Assembly (NCBI GenBank): GCA_964654135.1
Contig: CAZZHV010000016.1
Span: 1-24,477 of the forward strand
Origin: CAMLQK01 sp964654135
GTDB lineage: Bacteria > Patescibacteriota > Saccharimonadia > Saccharimonadales > UBA4665
Direction of reading: 5' to 3'
Length of the DNA: 24,477 nt
This document shows positions 14,574-21,927 of the stretch, one piece after another (within the stretch, counting starts at the first letter, position 1; every line of letters starts with the position of its first letter). The notes below the pieces were generated by a model. It saw nothing but the letters and a program-made list of their open reading frames with translations. It was not told where the DNA came from and did no database searches. A program made the translations under genes and the position numbers.

Positions 14574-16682
14574 ATGCTCCAAAAATTAGGAACATTTATT
14601 ACGAAATGGCGTTGGATTGTCATTGCCGTTTGGGTTATAGCAGCTGGCGTTATTATTAACTTTTCGCCAAAACTAGCTGATGTTAGCTCAACCGACCAGT
14701 CAAGCTTCTTGCCTTCTCACTACGAGTCCGTTGAGGCCCAAAAGATTTCCGAGAAATACTTTGCGTCGAGTCGTGGTGCTAGCGCTATGGTTATCTTTAA
14801 GCGCGAAGATGGCCAAAAACTAACTACTAGTGACCAAGATGAAATCATCCAGACTATGCGTACTATCGACAACGCAAACCTACCCAAGGTAGTTGCTGCC
14901 GCTAGCGACCGTAGCCAAGTCTCGAGCAACGGCAAGTTACAGCTCGGTATCGTGCAGCTTAATGGCACGGCGCAAGATACAAAAGTTATCGACGCCGTTA
15001 AGGATTTGCGCAGCAAGCTCCAGGACGAGCTAAGCAGCAGTAGCTTGAAGGCTGGTGTAACTGGTGATGTTGCAATTCAACTCGATACCGAAGACTCTGC
15101 TAAAAATGCCGAGAAAATCGTTAGTATCGTAACAATTTTGCTTATCTTAATCCTACCCGGATTTATTTTCCGTAGCCCTGTAGCTGCTATCTTGCCAGTG
15201 CTTGCAGTAAGCTTGGTTTACAGCATCTCATCCTCATTGCTCGCACTCGCAGCCCAAACATTCGACTTTAAGGTCGACGGTCAGCTCACTACGCTGCTCA
15301 TTGTAGTATTGTTTGGTATTGGCACCGATTACATCCTCTTCTTGCTCTTCCGCTACCGTGAACGTTTGCGCAGCGGCGACCATACTCGTGGCGCAGTTAG
15401 TTTTGCGCTGTCACGTGCTGGTGAACCTATTTTGTCCGCAGCACTTGTTGTAACTGCCGCTTTTGCAGCACTTTTTGCAGCTTCACTTGGATTCTTTAGC
15501 TCACTTGCCCCAGGCCTCGTTATTTCTGTGGTGGTCATGCTCCTAGCAGCACTAACGCTCGTTCCTGCGCTTGTTGCTATTGTTGGTGAGAAAATCTTCT
15601 GGCCTTCTAAGAAATGGCAGCACGAACCAACCGAAGGTACTATCGCCAAAAAGGTTGGACGATTTGTTTCACGCAAACCAGGTCAAGTAACAATTGCGTT
15701 GACGCTTGCACTCCTTGTACTTGCCGGATTCGTTACGCAATATAAGAGCACCTTCGATACGGTTAGTCAGCTGCCGTCAAAGGCAGAATCAACACAAGCC
15801 TACAAAGACCTAACGAACGGCTTTGCAGCTGGAGTCGCAAGCCCAACCTACGTGTATGTTGAAAGTAACAAAGCACTTACCACGAAGGATCTTTCGCAAC
15901 TGCGTAACAAACTGCGCACCACAGAAGGTGTTTCATCCGTACAGCCTCCTGTATTTAGCAAAGACAACAAGGCTGCCCGTCTTGCTGTCATCCTCAAGGA
16001 TAACCCAACATCAGACAAGGCCATGGGCCTCGTTAAAGGTCCAATCCGCAATGCAGCACACAGTACAGGCATTAGTGCAAACATCGCAGTTGGTGGCGAA
16101 ACCGCAACATATGTAGACCTTCAGGCAGCAGTTAACCGTGACCTGCGCGTCGTCTTCCCGATTGCAGCGGTACTAATCCTTGTTATTCTCGCGTTGCTGC
16201 TGCGTAGCCTCGTGGCACCACTTTACCTGCTCGCTACTGTCGGTCTTGGATTTGTAGCAACGCTTGGCGCCTGTGTACTCGGCTTCTTAACGTTCGGTGG
16301 AAACAGTGGGCTGGTCTTTATCTTCCCAATATTCCTGTACGTCTTCGTGGTTGCTGTAGGTACCGACTACAATATTCTGATGATCACCCGTCTCCGTGAA
16401 GAAGTTCGTCTCGAAGGTAATGCGCCTGCATTGGCAGCTGAACGCGCCATCGAGCACAGTTCGGCAACCCTTGCTTCTGCTGGTCTTATCCTGGCAGGTA
16501 CATTCATCTCGCTAGCTTTCACTGGCCTCAGTATGCTTACCGAAATCGGCGTAGGTGTAGCAATTGGTATTGGATTTGGCGCCTTCGTTGTCTCAATGTT
16601 GCTCATTCCAGCCATCTCAACGCTGCTCGGCTACAAAATTTGGTGGCCTGGTCACCGTCCGGCAAAAACTACCAAAAAGTAA
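14574..16682 (+). CDS. MMPL-family (RND superfamily) transporter
   Basis: A 702-residue membrane protein with the MMPL plan: one helix at about 14-30, a large outer loop (about 31-175), a bundle of about five helices (about 180-345), a helix near 372-392, a second outer loop (about 393-525) and a last bundle (about 528-690). Hallmarks are VLFGIGTDYILFLLFRYRE in the first half and VVAVGTDYNILMITRLREE in the second, the paired GTDY blocks expected to carry the proton relay. MMPL proteins export lipids, siderophores or hydrophobic drugs; a MarR partner favours efflux of a sensed compound. AAAAGG sits 6 nt upstream. The stop overlaps the MarR start as TAATG. Confidence 0.93.
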   Translation: MLQKLGTFITKWRWIVIAVWVIAAGVIINFSPKLADVSSTDQSSFLPSHYESVEAQKISEKYFASSRGASAMVIFKREDGQKLTTSDQDEIIQTMRTIDNANLPKVVAAASDRSQVSSNGKLQLGIVQLNGTAQDTKVIDAVKDLRSKLQDELSSSSLKAGVTGDVAIQLDTEDSAKNAEKIVSIVTILLILILPGFIFRSPVAAILPVLAVSLVYSISSSLLALAAQTFDFKVDGQLTTLLIVVLFGIGTDYILFLLFRYRERLRSGDHTRGAVSFALSRAGEPILSAALVVTAAFAALFAASLGFFSSLAPGLVISVVVMLLAALTLVPALVAIVGEKIFWPSKKWQHEPTEGTIAKKVGRFVSRKPGQVTIALTLALLVLAGFVTQYKSTFDTVSQLPSKAESTQAYKDLTNGFAAGVASPTYVYVESNKALTTKDLSQLRNKLRTTEGVSSVQPPVFSKDNKAARLAVILKDNPTSDKAMGLVKGPIRNAAHSTGISANIAVGGETATYVDLQAAVNRDLRVVFPIAAVLILVILALLLRSLVAPLYLLATVGLGFVATLGACVLGFLTFGGNSGLVFIFPIFLYVFVVAVGTDYNILMITRLREEVRLEGNAPALAAERAIEHSSATLASAGLILAGTFISLAFTGLSMLTEIGVGVAIGIGFGAFVVSMLLIPAISTLLGYKIWWPGHRPAKTTKK

Positions 16683-17107
16683 TGAACATTGCTCAAAAGC
16701 TTACTGGCCTCTGTGATCGCTTTGCGGTCTGCATGCTCAAACGCCCTCAATCTTCACATGAGGGCCTGAGTGTTCTCGGCTTGCGAACGCTTGCGCTCAT
16801 ACACCTAAGCGAAACGCCGCCCACCATGAAGCAGCTTGCTAGCCAGCTGGGCATACACTTGCCGAATGCTAGTCTTATCGTGGACAAACTTGAGGCCGAT
16901 AACTATGTCCAGCGGCAGCACGACGATCAAGACAAGCGCATTGTGCATGTTTATCTAACCGAGAAATCTCAGAAGTTCCTGCAGGCACATCGCGACCAGC
17001 GTCTCGGGCTTATGACTGAAGCACTCGATACGCTATCACCTGCCGAACAGCAGGCCGTATTACACTTCTTTGAGCAATGCGTCGCCATCCTCGAAAAGAA
17101 GAATTAG
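16682..17107 (+). CDS. MarR-family transcriptional regulator
   Basis: A 141-residue winged-helix protein. The DNA-binding region is TMKQLASQLGIHLPNASLIVDKLEADNYVQRQHDDQDKR in segments (about residues 49-86), ending in the D-x-R wing typical of MarR, followed by VHVYLTEKS. ATG 16682 overlaps the transporter stop, so the two are co-translated and the regulator level follows the exporter. The palindrome at 14534-14555 is its expected target; a small-molecule inducer is inferred from family behaviour. Confidence 0.9.
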   Translation: MNIAQKLTGLCDRFAVCMLKRPQSSHEGLSVLGLRTLALIHLSETPPTMKQLASQLGIHLPNASLIVDKLEADNYVQRQHDDQDKRIVHVYLTEKSQKFLQAHRDQRLGLMTEALDTLSPAEQQAVLHFFEQCVAILEKKN

Positions 17108-17137
17108 TTGCGCATAAGCACTAGCTTTATCTATACT
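17108..17137 (+). promoter_or_regulatory. Promoter of the beta-helix protein gene
   Basis: TTGCGC (17108-17113), 18 nt and TATACT (17132-17137). The -35 is identical to that of the MMPL promoter. The leader is about 22 nt and includes AAAGGA (17150-17155). Confidence 0.6.
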
Positions 17138-17165
17138 GAGGTACAGATAAAAGGATGCATTTGTA

Positions 17166-18659
17166 ATGGCTCGTTTACCACAGCCTGGCGGCGACACTAA
17201 CCAATGGGGTGATATACTCAACACGTTTTTGCAAGTTGAGCACAACACCGATGGCAGCCTCAAGCTGCGAACTGACGGCACATTTTACCAAAAGCCAGTA
17301 AGTGGCATACCTGCCAGCGACCTAACAACAAGTTTGCAGAACTCGATCACAAGTATTAGTACTAAGGTCACCAAGGGCTCGCAAATACTGTACAGTGCCG
17401 ACTATGGCGTAACAGCCGACGGCACAACTGACGATGCCGCGAACTTACAGGATGCTATCGACGATGCAGTCGCTCAAGGTCGCATTCTGCTCCTCGCGCC
17501 GGGCACCATGATCGTTGGCACAACGCTCTCTATCACCGGTCCAGTCACTATTGTCGGCAGTGGTCGCGAAGCAACTATACTTAAGGCCAAGAATGGCCTT
17601 AACAACTATATCTTCACTTTTAATGGTGGTGTAGACGGCGTTGTTGGAGCACACTTTGCAGACTTTGCGCTCGACTGCAACTCCGCTAACGTGACAGCCG
17701 GTGGTGGTATCTTGGCTAACGGCGCCGTGCAATGTAGTTTTGAACGCATACATTTCACGAGCATCTACAACTGGGGACTCGTACTTGGCCCAATTACAGG
17801 TGGCGCATTTGGCCACCACAACCGCGTTATTTCATGTTTGTTCGACAACTCAGGCAGCAGCGCCGGTTTTGGCGGTGGTGCCAACACCACATCAAGCGAC
17901 GAAAACTGGTTTGTTGCTAGCGACTTTGAATTCCTCGGCGGCTCAACCAACCCCTCTGGATCAGGCTCTCCCGTAATGTTATACGATCAAGCTGGTCTGC
18001 AGACAGTTATGGGTTGCTGCTTTGTTTCTGGTTCAAACAATTGTATCGGCGTGCGTGTCCAGAACACTAAAGGCACCAAGATCGTCAATAGTACCTTCGA
18101 TGGCATCGGTGGTGACAGTGTCTTTATCGTTGCTAACAAATGTATTATTGCCAATAACTTATTTACCGGTATTGGTGATGCCGGCTCAACACCAGTTTCC
18201 GGCATCCATCTGGAGTTCAATACGCACTATAACACCGTTACCGGTAACTCACTTGAAACCTCGAACACCGCCGGCAAAACGCACAGTCTTATACGCGAAG
18301 AAGGTATTGGTGGAGCTGGTGACAACGTCATTACCGGCAATACCTTGTCTCAGAACTCCGCCCCAACTATTACAATGCTCGAAACTGGTGGGGCCAACAC
18401 TATCGTGCGCAACAACATTGGCTATGCCACCGAAGCCAATGGCACAGCTACTGTTGCCAACGGCACGACAACTATTGTTGTGAGCCATGGTCTTACCATG
18501 ACACCAACTGCCGCCAATATCATGATCACACCGACCAACAACCTTGGCACAGCTACCAAATACTGGATTAGCGCCGTTGGGGCAATCAGCTTCACAATTA
18601 ACGTCAACGCCGACCCAGGCGCAGGCGGCGCAACTTTCTCCTGGCTCGCTCGCTCATAA
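17166..18659 (+). CDS. Right-handed beta-helix (pectate-lyase-3-like) protein, tail-spike-like
   Basis: A 497-residue protein. Residues 1-34 (LPQPGGDTNQWGDILNTFLQ, VEHNTDGSLK) resemble the N-terminal attachment tag seen on phage fibre-like proteins. YGVTADGTTDDAANLQDAID (about 79-98) is the classic opening of Pectate_lyase_3 beta-helices, followed by parallel beta coils to about 425 (repeated N-x-I/V-x-x-N and G-x-G turns). Residues after about 425 form a separate Thr/Val-rich beta domain (GTTTIVVSHGLTMTP... FSWLARS) like C-terminal tips of tail fibres. No signal peptide or membrane helix is seen. Likely roles are glycan binding or cleavage at a cell surface. No other phage gene is nearby, so it is an orphan spike, a domesticated effector, or part of a remote tail-like locus. 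AAAGGA and the promoter support the start. Confidence 0.8.
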   Translation: MARLPQPGGDTNQWGDILNTFLQVEHNTDGSLKLRTDGTFYQKPVSGIPASDLTTSLQNSITSISTKVTKGSQILYSADYGVTADGTTDDAANLQDAIDDAVAQGRILLLAPGTMIVGTTLSITGPVTIVGSGREATILKAKNGLNNYIFTFNGGVDGVVGAHFADFALDCNSANVTAGGGILANGAVQCSFERIHFTSIYNWGLVLGPITGGAFGHHNRVISCLFDNSGSSAGFGGGANTTSSDENWFVASDFEFLGGSTNPSGSGSPVMLYDQAGLQTVMGCCFVSGSNNCIGVRVQNTKGTKIVNSTFDGIGGDSVFIVANKCIIANNLFTGIGDAGSTPVSGIHLEFNTHYNTVTGNSLETSNTAGKTHSLIREEGIGGAGDNVITGNTLSQNSAPTITMLETGGANTIVRNNIGYATEANGTATVANGTTTIVVSHGLTMTPTAANIMITPTNNLGTATKYWISAVGAISFTINVNADPGAGGATFSWLARS

Positions 18660-18660
18660 A

Positions 18661-18691
18661 AAATACACCCGCCTGAAAAGCGGGTGTATTT
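18661..18691. terminator. Bidirectional intrinsic terminator
   Basis: AAATACACCCGC (18661-18672), 7-nt loop and GCGGGTGTATTT (18680-18691) form a perfect 12-bp stem with A and T tracts on the outer sides. It serves the beta-helix gene on the plus strand and the MFS gene on the minus strand. Confidence 0.92.
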
Positions 18692-18710
18692 TAAAGTATG
18701 CTACTTGTTT

Positions 18711-20180
18711 CTAGTGCACTGCGACAGGCGCAGCAGTACCGTCTTGGTTAGCGTACTTAGCCAAGTGATGCTTGTGCTGCTTGATAACCAATGCTGCAGC
18801 AGTTGCTGCTAACACGGCAAAACCAACACCAACATAAAATGCGATGTGCCAACCACCAACCAAAGCTTCGGCAGTTTCCATCAGTGATGGCTGATGACCC
18901 AACTTAGCAATAGCGTTTGTGGTGTGCGATGCGGCAACACCAGAAAGCACTGCCAAACCAAGCGCACCACCAATTTGCTGTGAGGTGTTAAAGATACCAG
19001 AAGCCAAACCAGCTTCGTCACCAGGCACACCTGCTGTAGCTGCGATAGTTGCTGTCACGAACGTACCACCCATACCAAACGCCGTAAGCGCCAAGCCTGG
19101 GAAGACATTGATCCAGTAGTTACCATCAACTGGGATGTGGCCGAGCCAGAAGAGACCGCCAGCCACAAATAGTGGGGCTACCATCAGGATTGGCTTGTAT
19201 CCAATTTTAGCAACGTACTTAGAAAGTGTGGTCGCAGTAATACCAATAATGAAAGTTACTGGCAAGAAGCTCAAACCAGTGAGTACTGGTGAGTAATGCA
19301 TAACTGTCTGGATGTACAATGATACAAAGAAGAACATTGACATCATGGCAGCCATCAACGGCATCATGATAAGGTTCGTACCTGTTAGGTTACGAGTCTT
19401 AAAGATTTTAAGTGGTACGAGCGGATGCTTAGCGCGTGCTTCGTTCCATACAAAACCAGCTAGCGCGATTGCTACACCAGCGAACCAGGTCAAGGTGCTG
19501 CCGTCTGTCCAACCCCATTCCGGAGCTTTTGTAAGTGCGTACACGAGAGCCATCAATGCGCCTGTTACCAATACGGCACCAGGAAGATCGAGGTCGTTGT
19601 GAGACTCTTCTTTAGCATGAGCAGGCACAACTTTGAGTGCTGCCAGTACCACGAAGATACCTACAGGAATGTTCACAAAGAAGTTCCATTCCCAGCTTGC
19701 ATACTGGGTAAGAACACCGCCGAGCAGAACGCCCGCTGCTGCGCCACCGGCAGCTACTGCGCCCCAAACACCAAGTGCTTTGTTGCGATCGGCGCCTTCT
19801 TTAAATGATGTAAGCACGATTGACAAAGCAGCAGGTGACATTAAGGCTGCGAATAAGCCCTGGAAGCCACGTCCGATGATCATCATCGTACTGTCTTGTG
19901 ACAACCCTACGAATAGAGATGTTAGGGTAAATCCTGCGATACCCGCAATAAACATCTTGCGACGACCGTAAAGGTCGGCTGCGCGGCCACCAAGTAGCAA
20001 GAAGCCACCGAAAGCTAACGTGTAAGCTGTTAGCACCCACTGCAAATCTGCAGCAGTAAAATTGAGTGCCTTTTGAATAGCTGGCAATGCGACGTTCACA
20101 ATTGATGAGTCGAGTACGACCATGAACTGTGCGAGCGCCAGAATACCCAACAAGCCCCAATTGAATGATTGCTTTTTCAT
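18711..20180 (-). CDS. DHA2-type MFS multidrug exporter
   Basis: A 489-residue transporter with about 14 membrane helices, the count of the DHA2 (EmrB/QacA) class. VVLDSSIVNVALP (residues 21-33) is motif D1 of that class and GGRAADLYGRRK (64-75) is motif A of the major facilitator superfamily. GVWGAVAAGGAAAGVLLGG is the motif C region of proton antiporters. It most likely exports drugs or other hydrophobic cations by proton antiport. The C-terminal tail is cytoplasmic and His-rich (KQHKHHLAKY). AAAGGA precedes the ATG at 20180. It is divergent from a MarR gene, with shared regulatory DNA between them, so it is probably repressed by that protein. Confidence 0.93.
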   Translation of the reverse strand: MKKQSFNWGLLGILALAQFMVVLDSSIVNVALPAIQKALNFTAADLQWVLTAYTLAFGGFLLLGGRAADLYGRRKMFIAGIAGFTLTSLFVGLSQDSTMMIIGRGFQGLFAALMSPAALSIVLTSFKEGADRNKALGVWGAVAAGGAAAGVLLGGVLTQYASWEWNFFVNIPVGIFVVLAALKVVPAHAKEESHNDLDLPGAVLVTGALMALVYALTKAPEWGWTDGSTLTWFAGVAIALAGFVWNEARAKHPLVPLKIFKTRNLTGTNLIMMPLMAAMMSMFFFVSLYIQTVMHYSPVLTGLSFLPVTFIIGITATTLSKYVAKIGYKPILMVAPLFVAGGLFWLGHIPVDGNYWINVFPGLALTAFGMGGTFVTATIAATAGVPGDEAGLASGIFNTSQQIGGALGLAVLSGVAASHTTNAIAKLGHQPSLMETAEALVGGWHIAFYVGVGFAVLAATAAALVIKQHKHHLAKYANQDGTAAPVAVH

Positions 20181-20210
20181 ACAATCCTTTCTTTAATTTA
20201 TATCATCAAT

Positions 20211-20264
20211 TATTGTAAATCTAAATATTTGATGTTGTCAAGTATTTACAAAATGAAGTATAAT
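20211..20264. promoter_or_regulatory. Divergent promoters and operator between MFS and MarR genes
   Basis: For MarR (plus strand), TTGTCA (20235-20240), 18 nt and TATAAT (20259-20264). For MFS (minus), TTGACA (20241-20236) with TACAAT (20216-20211) at 19 nt. AAATATTTGA (20223-20232) and TCAAGTATTT (20238-20247) are inverted repeats matching at 9 of 10 positions around a 5-bp centre, lying over both -35 boxes. TTGTAAAT (20213-20220) and ATTTACAA (20244-20251) are a second, perfect pair. One bound repressor dimer could silence both genes. Confidence 0.68.
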
Positions 20265-20274
20265 AGGAAACGTT

Positions 20275-20751
20275 ATGCAAGAACAGTACGAAAGCTACAA
20301 CACATTTTGGCTCACGCTTGAGCTCATGCTACGGATGAAACCACGCATGCTCGAAGTTGCTGACGCCCACAAATTAACCGCACAGCAATTGCATGTGTTG
20401 GGCTTTTTGAGTGACAAGCAGCCACACCCTATGAGCTGGCTTGCTGCCCTTCTGTTCTGTGATGCTTCTAATGTTACCGGCATCGTCGACCGCCTCGTTG
20501 CTCTTAAGCTCGTTAAGCGTGTTGAGTGCGAAACCGACCGTCGTATCAAAATGGTGCAACTCACCGACCATGGCGATAAGGTACGAAACGATATCATGCA
20601 CGAACTCAGTATCGAAAGCCAAGCTCGAGTAGACAGCATGCTTACCCGCGAAGAACAAGAGCACTTCCGCGAAATAGTTATCAAGCTTTTGGTTGCAACT
20701 GAGACCGAGGCCATGAACAACTGTCCGTCTCAGCAGAAAATCGACAAATAA
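20275..20751 (+). CDS. MarR-family transcriptional regulator
   Basis: A 158-residue protein with a MarR winged helix: LTAQQLHVLGFLSD, then MSWLAALLFCDASNVTGIVD as the helix-turn-helix (about residues 50-70), RLVALKLVKRVECETDRR as the wing (ending with the family D-R) and IKMVQLTDHGDKVRNDI leading to the dimer helices. It is divergent from the MFS exporter and almost certainly regulates it and itself. TATAAT ends 10 nt before the ATG, so the leader is at most a few bases. It ends in a good terminator. Confidence 0.9.
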   Translation: MQEQYESYNTFWLTLELMLRMKPRMLEVADAHKLTAQQLHVLGFLSDKQPHPMSWLAALLFCDASNVTGIVDRLVALKLVKRVECETDRRIKMVQLTDHGDKVRNDIMHELSIESQARVDSMLTREEQEHFREIVIKLLVATETEAMNNCPSQQKIDK

Positions 20752-20753
20752 AG

Positions 20754-20777
20754 ACCGCCTCGACAGAGCGGTTTTTT
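20754..20777 (+). terminator. Intrinsic terminator after the second MarR gene
   Basis: ACCGC (20754-20758), 9-nt loop and GCGGT (20768-20772) followed by a run of six T ending at 20777. It starts 3 nt after the stop codon. Confidence 0.82.
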
Positions 20778-20803
20778 GTTAAGCAAATGTAGGTGGTCGT
20801 GCT

Positions 20804-20859
20804 CTCGGGGTGCGTCTGTCTTTATGCGATGGAAGCCATCAGACAAAACGCACCCCGAG
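20804..20859 (-). other. Perfect 12-bp stem with two nested stems after the 20884-21717 gene
   Basis: CTCGGGGTGCGT (20804-20815) and its exact complement at 20848-20859 enclose TGTCT/AGACA (20817-20821, 20841-20845) and, inside that, GATGG-AAG-CCATC (20828-20840). It begins 24 nt after the stop on the minus strand. No T-tract follows on that strand, so it is not a classical terminator. Confidence 0.7.
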
Positions 20860-20883
20860 GTATGTCAGCAGTCGAGCGGGGGC

Positions 20884-21717
20884 TCAGCTTCGGTCAGTCA
20901 CCGCCGGCGGAACGAACGTCATGGTGTGACGGCCGTCAAAGGTGATGGTGAACTTGCCGTCGACCGGGTGATAGCCCAGCGCGTGCGCGAACTGCAGCGC
21001 GAATCCCCAGACATTGTCCTTGTTGAGGAAGTCCGACAGGAAACTGGCGAACTGCCCAAGCCACGGCTTGCCGCCGAGACGAGCAGTCGCCTGATGGCCG
21101 CTCTGCTTGAAGTCCGAAACGAACACCAGAGCCTCTGCGGCTTCCCTGTTGAACGCCGGCTCATCGACAGCCTCCACCCACATGGTGATGGTGTCGACAG
21201 AGAGACGGCGGATAGTCGCCGAGACGCCGATGTGAGCTCGCTTGTACTTGGGCTTGAGTTGACGCTCAGCGGCATTGCCTTGTCGGTCGAAGAGCGATGA
21301 ACCAGCGTGCACCCAAAGGTACGGTTCGTTGTAGAACACCTCCCACTCACAGTGGTGCGTCGACAGCTCCGACAGGTACTCGCTCACTGTGCGGGGGCTC
21401 AGCGGCTGGCGAGGGTCCAGTGCTCCGCCCATGGACGACACAAACAGCACCTCAGGCGTCTCAGCTGCGGCATCGACCGCATAGCTGAACTTGTGCTGAT
21501 TGACACCCACGAAGCGTACATCCTTGTCGTACGACCGGAGCCGAAACCCCGCGTTGTACTTGTTGGCTCGGACGTCCACCGTCACACCGAACTTCTCGCG
21601 CAGCAGCTCAGCTTCGGCGATCAGGCTCTCGGGCGTGAACACCTCGTCTGAGTGAACGAGAACATACAATTCCCGTCCGTTCGGACCCGCAATTTCGGGT
21701 TGATTCCGAACACGCAT
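20884..21717 (-). CDS. GC-rich gene of unknown function (277 aa)
   Basis: A soluble-looking 277-residue protein with no signal peptide or membrane helix; I do not recognise a family. It is alpha/beta in character. Notable segments are ELYVLVHSDEVFTPESLIAE at the N-terminus, PLSPRTVSEYLSELSTHHCE in the middle and LGYHPVDGKFTITFDGRH near the end. The start at 21717 has AAGGGAG (21733-21727) 9 nt upstream and a TATAAT (21772-21767), with CATCA-GA-TGATG forming a small leader hairpin at 21734-21745. Codons are AT-leaning for the first 20 or so and then strongly G/C-ending. It follows 21928-22866 on the same strand but has its own promoter. Weak N-terminal resemblance to that protein (a DE/DDV...FT..SL pattern) may mean distant relationship; this is unproven. 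Confidence 0.66.
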   Translation of the reverse strand: MRVRNQPEIAGPNGRELYVLVHSDEVFTPESLIAEAELLREKFGVTVDVRANKYNAGFRLRSYDKDVRFVGVNQHKFSYAVDAAAETPEVLFVSSMGGALDPRQPLSPRTVSEYLSELSTHHCEWEVFYNEPYLWVHAGSSLFDRQGNAAERQLKPKYKRAHIGVSATIRRLSVDTITMWVEAVDEPAFNREAAEALVFVSDFKQSGHQATARLGGKPWLGQFASFLSDFLNKDNVWGFALQFAHALGYHPVDGKFTITFDGRHTMTFVPPAVTDRS

Positions 21718-21766
21718 CAGGATTTTCTCCCTTACATCAGATGATGCACGAATACTGACAAAATAT

Positions 21767-21772
21767 ATTATA
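21767..21772 (-). promoter_or_regulatory. -10 box of the 20884-21717 gene
   Basis: A consensus TATAAT on the minus strand, about 50 nt before the start codon. No good -35 box is seen at 16-18 nt upstream, so an activator or a weak promoter is possible. Confidence 0.5.
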
Positions 21773-21799
21773 CGATATTCTTTTACACCGATGTGCGAA

Positions 21800-21817
21800 T
21801 ATTAAAGCTCTTTAATA
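21800..21817. other. AT-rich hairpin between the two GC-rich genes
   Basis: TATTAAAG, CT, CTTTAATA form an 8-bp perfect stem. It lies just upstream of the -10 box at 21772-21767 and may act as a weak terminator for the preceding gene or as an operator. Confidence 0.45.
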
Positions 21818-21836
21818 CTCACGCCTTGGTGCATGG

Positions 21837-21894
21837 TGCGAACGGTGTCTCAAAAATGAGAGAAGATTGCAGATGCAATCATTCACCGTTCGCA
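21837..21894 (-). other. Three-way-junction RNA structure after the 21928-22866 gene
   Basis: TGCGAACGGTG (plus strand 21837-21847) pairs perfectly with 21884-21894. The interior is filled by two complete hairpins: TCTCA-AAAA-TGAGA (21848-21861) and GATTGCA-GA-TGCAATC (21865-21880). Only three unpaired bases separate the hairpins and three follow the second, so a compact three-way junction is predicted on either strand. It starts 34 nt after the minus-strand stop and has no T-tract. Confidence 0.72.
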
Positions 21895-21927
21895 ACCGAT
21901 GCCAACTACGTCAGGTTGTGTGTAACC

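Noticed and set aside
645..21894. The 3' stems as integron attC sites
   Set aside because: They lack paired RYYYAAC/GTTRRRY core sites and the extrahelical bases of attC, share no sequence, are not in tandem array, and each gene has its own promoter.
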